Shown here: positions 49,057 to 57,329 of the stretch, piece by piece
Layout of the letters: each line of letters starts with the position of its first letter
Position numbering within the stretch: position 1 is the first letter of the stretch
DNA from: Volvariella volvacea V23
Taxonomy: Eukaryota > Basidiomycota > Agaricomycetes > Agaricales > Pluteaceae
Assembly: GCA_000349905.1 (NCBI GenBank)
Contig: KB722752.1
Span: 389,697-453,696, forward strand
Direction of reading: 5' to 3'
DNA: 64,000 nt
Position numbers and translations under genes: made by a program
The notes under the pieces: model-generated
Told to the model about the DNA's origin: nothing
Seen by the model: only the letters and a program-made list of their open reading frames with translations
The model's database searches: none

Positions 49057-49065
49057 TATATAAAG
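49057..49065 (+). promoter_or_regulatory. TATA box
   Basis: TATATAAAG lies 102 bases before the likely ATG at 49159. This is the usual distance for a TATA-driven fungal gene. Confidence 0.5.
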
Positions 49066-49158
49066 CGCGAGATTAAGTTGACTCTACGCTACACTGCTCA
49101 TCTACGCCGCTCCCCTCTCGCCCGCTTACTTCGCCCTCACAATACGTATACTCTAAAA

Positions 49159-49722
49159 ATGCACAAAAGCCGTCGTGGGATGACAAAGAGCTCTCCGAGC
49201 CCCTTAAGCCCGAATTGGGTCCCCAACGCTCATCCGGCAGACCATGAAGACTCTACTCGCCCAAATACATCAACAAATCCCCATCCGCAAGCCCAGAACA
49301 CTCCTACCCATCCAGTTGCACCAGCTGCTCGACAACGTGTATCTCATTCAAATTTAACGCAGCCGACAGTACCAAATGCTTCCGCTTCTACGCCTACTTT
49401 GAGGACACATGTCGACAGAGCCCTCATGCGCTCTGGCATCAGGAGGAAACACATGCCTCGTCAGGACTCATACCCACCGCCATCCTCAGTTTTGTTTGAT
49501 ACTGCTGATCCTCAAGTGGAGACGAAGGATGTAGAAGAAACGAGTATTAAAGATACAAAAGGTTACAATGACTGTGATAAGACAATGCGCCGCTCGAACA
49601 CTGCCACACAACAAGGTACACTGGGCGCCTCGACTCCTGGGGCACCTCGAAGTGCACCACTTCCTTTACCTGAAATTGATTTCGAGCTCGTGATTGGTGA
49701 AACGGAGGATGCACTTAATTGA
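49159..49722 (+). CDS. Small hypothetical Ser/Thr/Pro-rich protein
   Basis: An intronless frame of 187 residues from the ATG encoding MHKSRRGMTKSS. In-frame codons extend upstream through the TATA box, so the internal ATG is the probable start. The composition is Ser/Thr/Pro/Ala-rich with a basic N-terminus and an acidic end (LPEIDFELVIGETEDALN). This suggests a disordered cytosolic or nuclear protein. No family was recognised. Confidence 0.5.
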   Translation: MHKSRRGMTKSSPSPLSPNWVPNAHPADHEDSTRPNTSTNPHPQAQNTPTHPVAPAARQRVSHSNLTQPTVPNASASTPTLRTHVDRALMRSGIRRKHMPRQDSYPPPSSVLFDTADPQVETKDVEETSIKDTKGYNDCDKTMRRSNTATQQGTLGASTPGAPRSAPLPLPEIDFELVIGETEDALN

Positions 49723-49992
49723 CTGTCGTAGTCATTGTGCGCTTGTATCTTTTTAGTTCAGCTATGGCAATTTACTAACTAGTTAGTACTCGTCTGTGTG
49801 CTTTGTTAATTAAATTGAATAAGAAGCATGCGAGTTGAGGGGCATCTGATCAATAATGCCTTACAATATCGGGTTCGCTTATTCAGTACGCCCACAACTC
49901 AAACAGCGTGATTCAGCGTGTTAAATATCAGCCTCTCCTCATTCACAGCCGTCTACACTTGGTGCTATGCACACATGTTGTCCCTCTGCAAC
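49723..49992. other. Short intergenic stretch
   Basis: This is the 3' flank of one small gene and the upstream region of the next. No other feature was found. Confidence 0.5.
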
Positions 49993-49999
49993 GTATAAA
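49993..49999 (+). promoter_or_regulatory. TATA box
   Basis: TATAAAG lies 97 bases before the ATG of the tandem-repeat protein gene. Confidence 0.5.
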
Positions 50000-50089
50000 G
50001 GCGACGAAGTGGAGCGACAGCCAGTGTACTCCATTCTTCCCAGCCCATCAACTGATTATCGTTTCCATCTCTACATTGTTTAATCACAT

Positions 50090-50522
50090 ATGTCTCAACC
50101 CCCTCAGCCTATTTCATCAAGTGAAAACGTTGAGCGTACAGTGAAGCCAAATCCTACACACAGTACAGGTATATACTATTCTAATATCCTTGACACTGCA
50201 TTCGACTTATGAATCACTACCAACAATTAAATCAGCCCCAACAGGCGAAGCAAAAGCAACAGACAATAACTCACAATCTCAGAAAAAGCCACTTTCTGGA
50301 ATTGAAGACGAAGGCGAGGCAATTCAAGGGCACGGGCCACCAAATGCTGGTAAACCAGACGCCGAAATTCAAGCGAAACGTGGCTTGCGCCGCGAAGGGG
50401 CCATTCTTATCGATCCTAAAACCGGTAAACCAGACGCCGAAATTCAAGCGAAACGTGGCTTGCGCCGCGAAGGGGCCATTTCTATCGATCCTAAAACCGG
50501 AATGATTACACCCAGTAAATGA
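50090..50522 (+). CDS. Small tandem-repeat hypothetical protein
   Basis: Exons 50090-50168 and 50236-50522 join in phase to 121 residues. The protein is hydrophilic. After a Ser/Gln-rich start it holds a 25-residue unit, beginning GKPDAEIQAKRGLRREGAI and closing IDPKT, twice in immediate succession, then ends GMITPSK. The repeat carries charged residues typical of a short amphipathic helix. No known domain was recognised. A TATA box is present upstream. Confidence 0.6.
50349..50498. repeat. 75-bp tandem duplication inside a coding exon
   Basis: Two head-to-tail copies (50349-50423 and 50424-50498) differ at only two adjacent bases (ctt versus tct). The unit is a multiple of three, so the frame is kept. 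Confidence 0.95.
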
Positions 50523-50695
50523 GTACGCCTCATTAACAGACTGGAATGCAATAATGCCATCTTGTTCTTGATGTATCACTTTTGTGCTGCACTTGGACGC
50601 TTCCTGTAATTGTCTGTCACTACATATTGTCATTCACTATATAAATCGCTAGCGTAACTTTTGCTTTATTACCCACACTGCAGAAGTGCATCTAG

Positions 50696-52358
50696 CTAGA
50701 GGCTCTGGGCCCCGGTGTGTGCATGATAAGAACGCGCCTCCCCATAAAAATACTGCAGCATCGTCTCATTCCCATACGCCAAATACGGTGCCTCATACGC
50801 TAAGCCAATCGCGCCATCTGGATATCCCACTCTCAAATTCTCTTTGAAACGTGGAATCTGGGACGGTGAGGGTGAAAATGGTACACCGGTCCTCATATCC
50901 TTCATCGTCTTCGAAGAGCAGGTAAATCATGATGTCTATTTTGAGGTCGTTCAATATTTTGTTGAGCATCGCGTCTCGACCTTTGAGCTGGTATTTAAGA
51001 GCTGAGGATAGGCTAATTTCCACGTTGGCCCGCTCGAGAGGGTATTTGTGTTGGAGGCCGAAGCCGAGGTACCCGCCATTTGGGAGGAATTCAGTACGGT
51101 GGAAGAGAAGGGTGCGGAGGAATGATCAGAGCTCTTGTTCGTCTGGATTTTTGAGGGACTGAGGGATAGGAACCGGTCGGCTGAAGCGCTTGCTCCTCTC
51201 CCAATAGAGGTTGTAGGTTAGAGTGACTCGATAACTCGAGTCAACAGTTTTGACCTCGTATTTTATGTCGCTGTAGAAAGCGACAAACGCGGCACTTTAT
51301 TGCTCGATGTTTGAGAGAAGTTAGGAGGAATCGAATTTGAATTCTTTTCCTTTATGGCGGAGGATGTCGGATTATCCTCTGAGTTTAATACTGACGACCC
51401 ATGCGTTGTATATGCTCGTCCCTCGATATTCCGTCCGTACTTACTGCTTACTTGTTCAGATGATCATTTCTTCCCCCTTTTAGATAAAATAACTGATATC
51501 TTGTGCTCACACATTCGTCATCACTCCCAATACCTCGGAGTATCGTATGGAACGTTCTAGCTACTTTTTAGGTGCAGAAACCGTATATAAAGTGTCTGTA
51601 AATCTCGTCCAAATCCTCATCCTCGTCTGTCTCTTCCATCTGACCCCTGTCCTGAACTACACACAAATACACCAAAACAACTCCGAGGTGCGTCACCGCA
51701 TCCTCTGCGAAACTCACCGCTTCAACAGAGGATGAGGACACCTCCTTGATGGGGGGTCGAGAATACGATAACGAGAAAGCTGAACATGAATCCTCCTCTT
51801 GTGGTGTCTAGATGAGCCTTGAAGAATGATCCAGTTCAAGAATGATCCAGTATCTAAAGTTCCTCGTTCTCTAATCAAGGAAAGGGAAAGGCAGAACTGC
51901 GTACAATAAAGATTCAGCTTGCAGAGCTCCGCTCAGACAGTCCTGGGGTGAGTAAAATTATTTCCTGATTTCCCCTCGATGATGCGAATAATGCCGAGAG
52001 AGGCTGGTTCAAACTTTGGTGAGAAACTATCGGCATCCATTTGACACGATTTGCGATAGGTTTTATCATATACATTTCGATCGTTTCGCTCAAAATTTGC
52101 CGGAGAACAGGCATTTGTAAGAGCTCTCGACTCGTCTGTAGTTGCCTGACCAAGATCGATGAATTTGACATATTTCGTGGTGATAGTATCGTAACGAGCG
52201 TCGATTGTTGCTTACCTGACTTGACCTGATGCGCTGCGGTAGTATAACTAACCGCCAGAATTTCCCAGGTTAACTGTACCAGTATAGTACGGTAGAGGGT
52301 TGTCGAGAAGGTCGCGGATGGGCTTGAGACGCTGTTCACTAACTTCGTCAAGGGACAT
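50696..52358 (-). pseudogene. Broken 2OG-Fe(II) oxygenase copy
   Basis: This is homologous to the intact gene at 43.3-44.7 kb over its whole length. The N-terminal part (from ATG 52358) keeps LLDNPLPYYTGTVNLGNSGG and then hits a stop. The exon 2 counterpart (about 52190-51950) keeps TYRKSCQMDAD. Exon 3 starts near 51890 with ELCKLNLY, and GSFFKAHLDTTRG keeps the HxD. Lesions include several in-frame stops, a 16-nt tandem duplication at 51819-51850, and a 361-bp insertion. The distal iron-binding His is replaced by Tyr (DIKYEV). The C-terminal part runs to 50696. It cannot make an active enzyme. Confidence 0.85.
51367..51727. mobile_element. 361-bp insertion with 7-bp target-site duplication
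   Basis: Homology to the intact oxygenase exon stops at 51728 and resumes at 51366 (GGVLI then LRHKGKEF). The 7-mer GAGGATG flanks the extra DNA at 51360-51366 and 51728-51734, as left by transposition. No terminal inverted repeat or coding capacity was seen, so it would be a non-autonomous element, a solo relic or a repair insert. Confidence 0.5.
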
Positions 52359-52845
52359 TGTGATGTGCTAGGGCGTTTTTTAGGTCCTGAATATGCGGTA
52401 TGCATGTATATCGGAACTAATCCGAGTCAGGAGGTCTGTACGGTCACGACTAGGACTTATTTCTCTCACATGCAGGCCTACGGATGTAGGCGGGTAAATG
52501 AAGTGTCTGTATAGAGAGAGCTCCTTGCTTTCGCATTTGTAAGCTCAGGATGCAGGGGTCAGGAAGACTGACACTCTTGAATTTTCCTTTGGACGCCTTA
52601 CTCCTTACCGCTTCCATGTATAGTAGCACGTCCTTCATGAGCGCATTTTCTTGATTTGGATTACGAATGTAATTAAGCAGCCCTGCTACTTAGGTACACC
52701 ATGAGGGGGATTAATATACACAAAATCAAACAATTACTTCCTCATACGATTTCGAGATAACTGGAAAGACCTCGTAATGTTGTCCGAAGGTGATCTCAGC
52801 AATCGACCCCTGATGTTGATGTCTGCACATATTCAAGCATGATAA
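52035..52845. repeat. Segmental duplication, copy A
   Basis: This is the same orientation and order as 56545-57329. It contains the 5' part of a broken 2OG oxygenase, its upstream region, and the last about 100 bases of an F-box gene coding frame (ending SYEEVIV stop). The portion 52582-52845 differs from copy B at about four positions, whereas the rest has drifted clearly more, with indels. Confidence 0.85.
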
Positions 52846-53789
52846 CCCTGTGTCACTCCCTCCCGAAGGTGAAGTTGAGTGAGCCGGTGTATTCTAGCAG
52901 CTTTTGGGATGAAAGATTGCTTCAGAGCTTTTGCCCGTAACGAGGTCACTGCCATCATAGATTTACAATCTCGTGCCCGAAAGATATGGGACTCCACTAC
53001 CCTCTGCATTGTCAGTACCATTACAGTCTTCACAATTCCAGCAATGCCGTTATACAACTCAGCATTCACAAATTAGTCTTTTACTTATTCTGGACAGGAC
53101 GTAGCCATACACGTCCCAAGTCCATTCTAATTGAATTTCAGGGCTACAAGATTATAACCCGGTGAGTTGGGTATTCAAGCCGAATCACAACCTGTGCAAG
53201 TATATATGCTCTCCCCTCTTGTCCCACCTCAAGCTCGTCTCTCGCCTTCAGCACAGGCATCGATTATCATAGTCATGGCAGTTTATCCGCCCAAAATCTG
53301 CAATTCCAGAACTTCAGACTAGCAGACAGTCAAGCACGCATAGCAATTGGTGTGTTGATGCGTCGCATGGCAGAATTATGTCCTCTTTATTGTGTTGTGG
53401 GAGAAACAAAATCTCGCCACGCCACGTGACAAACGAGGCGCAGGCGGCGCAATATCGCCAGTAACACTACTTCAACCCCAACTACATGTACGCTCCCCCT
53501 TCCTTTATCTCGAAATTGATGGTTCTTCCCTCAAAGCTCAAATCCTCCCTGTGAAACTCCTCTCGACGTGAGGCCTATGGAGACCCAGAGGTGGCCTTCG
53601 AAGCCAATGGAAGTACACATGTACCACACTACCTGTAAGTCCAGTAACTGCAGCAAAGGTAGCGATTTAGTTTAAACCAGTACGAACGACGCTTCTAGTT
53701 CCTCTCATAGGAGATTCCCTTAGTGAGTTCATTTCACCGCGCCTCGTCAGCAAGTGGGTGAACTTCAAACATTGTGTACCTGCAGTGCG
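52846..53789. other. Rearranged intergenic region upstream of Argonaute-like gene
   Basis: It begins at the breakpoint of duplication copy A. Positions around 52857-52900 resemble the 3' end of the small gene at 47.6-48.1 kb, which suggests a further decayed fragment. A tatatat motif at about 53.2 kb and a 15-codon frame follow. No complete gene was recognised. The 5' end of the Argonaute-like gene might extend into this stretch. Confidence 0.4.
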
Positions 53790-56399
53790 ATGTGGCGACC
53801 AAGACCTGTCCCTCCATTGAGCATGCCTATCAATTTAGGACTATATGATTTTTACCACCCTCACTCCCCAGAACTATGCCTACCATCATCTGCGATGACT
53901 AACGAACCTGTACAGGTGTATACGAACTGCTTTCCGATCCAAATGGATGACGGTATCACATATTACGTCTACAAAGTAGAAATGAGGCTCGCAGGGAGTT
54001 ATGCTGAAGGCTCTCAGCCCGCTGAATTCTCTCAACCTACCAAGGGCGCCCAACTTGCTTGTAGCACGGAGTCTGCCATGCGCTCTCCTGCTGTCTCTCA
54101 AATAAAGCGTCTAGTATTCCAAAGCCTGGAGGCCTTACCATGCTGGGAATAGCGTGGTCTCAAAGGGAATGTCGTTCATGACGGTGCCACAAAGCTTATC
54201 AGTCTAAAAAGATTAGACGGGCCTTTAGTATTTTCTGTCCCCTTCCAGGAAGAGGCTCATGGATCAAGAAAAGGCGAAACGGTGTACTACACAGTCGAGC
54301 TATTGTTAACCAACGAAGTGCATACAGCAGAATTAAAGGAGTGAGGCCCCTTCACTTCTTGCTTGGTTTGTCTTCTCATTTCGCATAGATATTTGGCAGG
54401 CAGGCGCGACCAGAGAGATGCCGTCGCACTGGCACTCAGTACCATTCTGGCCGTAATAACAAGAGCCCGGAACCCAATTGTCATAAACCGCAACAGGGTC
54501 TCCTTTTCATCCCAGGAAACGGCGCCAATGTCACTAAATGGAGGGCTTGAAGCAGGGGAAGGGTTGGATTGGGACACTCAGACTGTGCACGCGCAAGTAA
54601 TGCTGAACATAGACGGTACCAAGCTTCGAGCTGGTAGTAAGCTTATAGAGAGATTCGGTCTACGTGTTGTCAAAGAAATGACTCTTGCTCGAGGTCTCGT
54701 CCTCGCTCCACCATGCCTTCACTATGGGAGAGCTCAAGTTACAATCGATAGGAACGGGCGATGGCGTCTTCCACAAATAGTCAATTTTACTCAGCCAGCA
54801 ACACTCGCAACATGGGGAATAGTCATTGTCGACGGTGATAATACTATGCCGCGAGGGGAGGAATGACGCGATCGTCACGAGCGTATGGTCAGCTGATGTC
54901 ACACATTCGAGGCATGACAGGAGCTCTTCCATTGTCTAGGTATGAGAATCGAATGCGATCCCCTGATCAAAATCGCGACCATTCTTCCTAAGCAGGAAGA
55001 TCACACACGTAGGGACGCAATTGAGAAAATTGTACAAGCCGCATCCAGATTTAAAGGGATACCTAATCTCATCGTCTTTCTCCTGGTGAATCGCGATAAG
55101 GCTATTTATACAGGCATCAAGTACAAATATGAATATGAGGGAGACGTGCGTAAGTTATGAGTCCCTGTGCGGGTGTTTGCTATACTAAAATTTAAATCTA
55201 GTTACCGCCTGCTTCCAAGTTTCCAAGCTAAAAAGTCATAATGCTACCTGCTTGATGGGTTTTGCGATGAAGATCAATGCAAAACTTGGTGGAATAAAGT
55301 AAGTTCAGTGACTTAAACGCCCGTTCTGCTAACGATCTGTGACAGTCGAACGGTGTCACTTACTGAGCACTTTGGCGACGCAGTCATGGTAGTCGGCATC
55401 ACTCTTAGATATCCCGGTCCAAGAAGTATTAGCGAAGCACCTACGATTGTAAATGTAGTGGCCAGTGGGGACTCCAGGTTGTCCCAGTATTATGCCAGCG
55501 TGGGTATTCAAGGCCGCACTCACGAGGTGAGTGCATATCTTTCTTGCGCCATATGATACTGATTGTATTAAAGGCTGTATTACAGCTGGAAGAGATGCTT
55601 GACTGCAGGTTGACTGCCTTTTACCAGCAGAATGGCAAGTACCCGCAGAGCATTGTCTTCTATTGCCATAACGTACGTGATGTGTGTCAATTGTTTAACA
55701 TAAATTCGTGATTTGGTGACATACTCTAATCATGAAAATAGACAGATAATCAGGGCATCTTTCAAATTGAGTTTCCAGACATCCAGAGGGCCTTTATCCG
55801 TGTTAGGGACAGGATAAATTCCTTATATGATCCCCGCTGCACGTATATTCTTTCAGTAAGTACTAAATACCGAGCGTTCTCTGTATTTTGTTACTAGCTT
55901 ATCGCAGGATCGACTTGACCCCACGCGATTTTTTTCAACCAGCACTCTTTCGAACAAGAATTGTCTACCGGGCACAGTTATCGATGAGGTCTTCACGCGT
56001 TCTGCGGATGACTTTTTCTTGCTATGTTAGGCATTGTTTATTTCCTTCTGTTCTTTGATTCTAATTTGCAACGACCCAGCTCATGCTTCTACTCAGGGAA
56101 CAGCACGTCCTACCCACTACATTGTTCTTTTGAAGCCCGAAAATGTTCCCCTGAATGAGGTGCAGGCACTGACCTACCGCCTCTGTTACATACCGGCTGC
56201 GGCTAATAGTGCTGTCTCCGTGCCAGCTCCAGTTTATTATGCAGAGTTGGCTGCAAAACGCGGCCAGTGTTATATTTATCCCTTCTACCTAGGTGGACAG
56301 AACTCAAATAAAGACGAGAATGCAACGCAGTTCATAACTAATAGATGGAGAGGAGGTCCAGATAGCATAGCATTGCGCGAAACTATGTTTTATCTTTAA
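53790..56399 (+). pseudogene. PAZ-less, slicer-dead Argonaute-like gene with in-frame stop
   Basis: Argonautes bind small RNAs for silencing. Exons 53790-54340, 54389-54834, 54940-55149, 55202-55298, 55346-55526, 55586-55672, 55742-55855, 55908-56025 and 56080-56399 join in phase to 707 codons, ending MFYL as in true Argonautes. An N-domain (VQVYTNCFPIQ), a DUF1785 linker (GGLEAG, VMLNID), linker 2 (FGLRVVKEM, GLVLAPPCLHYG), Mid (KINAKLGG) and PIWI (QGTARPTHYIVLL, APVYYAELAAKRG) are recognisable. The PAZ domain is missing: linker 1 runs into linker 2 within about 15 residues. Catalytic positions are T454, H523 and E657 instead of Asp, Asp and His/Asp; E495 may match the Glu finger. Codon 121 (54150-54152) is TAG; a 39-nt in-frame intron could remove it but would be unusually short. 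The exon 2-3 join is uncertain: reading on gives TGA at 54864. It is either a decaying gene or a strange functional one. Confidence 0.75.
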
Positions 56400-56529
56400 A
56401 GAAACCTGATTTCGACTTTTTGTATAAAAGGCATCTTTCAGGCCTTGAAGATTTCGAACCATCAATAGCGCGACTTAGCGTGCATGACTCCTCTGGCCTC
56501 AGATGAATAGGCAGTGGTTTAATTGGTCG

Positions 56530-56828
56530 TGCTTCACTATAGACACTTCGATCGTTTCGCCCAAAAGTTGCCGGAGAACAGGCATCTGTAGAGCTCTCAA
56601 CCCGGCTGTAGTTCCTTGACTAAGATTGATGAATCTGACATATTTCGTGATAATAGTATCGTGACGAGCGTCGATTGTTGCTTACCCGACTTGATAAAAT
56701 GCGCCGCAGTAGCATAGCTGACCTCCAGAATTTCCCAGATTGACTGCACCGGTACAGTACGGTGGAGGGTTGTCGAGTAAGTCACGGATAGACTTCAAAT
56801 GCTGTTCACTAACTGCATCCAAGAGCAT
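56530..56828 (-). pseudogene. Truncated 2OG-Fe(II) oxygenase copy
   Basis: The first exon reads as in the intact family (ATG at 56828, LLDNPPPYCTGAVNLGNSGG). Part of exon 2 follows (FINLSQGTT, then SPATFGRNDRSVYSEA after a frameshift). Homology stops near 56545, before the HxD iron site, so the copy is inactive. It lies in copy B of the segmental duplication, upstream-to-downstream as in copy A. Confidence 0.75.
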
Positions 56829-57329
56829 TGTAATGTGTGAGGGCGAACTTGTAGGTCTTGAGCATGCGGTAGGCATACATATCGGAATTCAGAGTCAGGA
56901 GTCCGTACCACGACTATGACTTATGCCTCTGAGACATCGACTCATGAAGCTTGAAGGCGGGTGAACGGCGTAACTCCTGGCTGTGAAGTGAGAGTTCCTA
57001 GCTTTCGCATTCCACTGATCGTGTAAGCTAAGGAGGCAGGGATCAAAAAGACTGACACTCCTAAAATTTCCTTTGGACGCCTTACTCCTTACCGCTTCCA
57101 TGTATAGTAGCACGTCCTTCATGAGCGCATTTTCTTGATTTGGATTACGAATGTAATTAAGCAGCCCTGCTACTTAGGTACACCATGAGGGGGATTAATA
57201 TACACAAAATCAAACAATTACTTCCTCATACGATTTCGAGATAACTGGAAAGACCTCGTAATGTTGTCCGAAGGTGATCTCAGCAATTGACCCCTGCTGT
57301 TGATGTCTGCACATATTGAAGCGTGATAA
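56545..57329. repeat. Segmental duplication, copy B
   Basis: This is the partner of 52035-52845 in direct orientation. Here the right end is the genuine 3' end of the intact F-box gene (57210-60105), so this locus is probably the donor and copy A the derivative. Confidence 0.85.
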
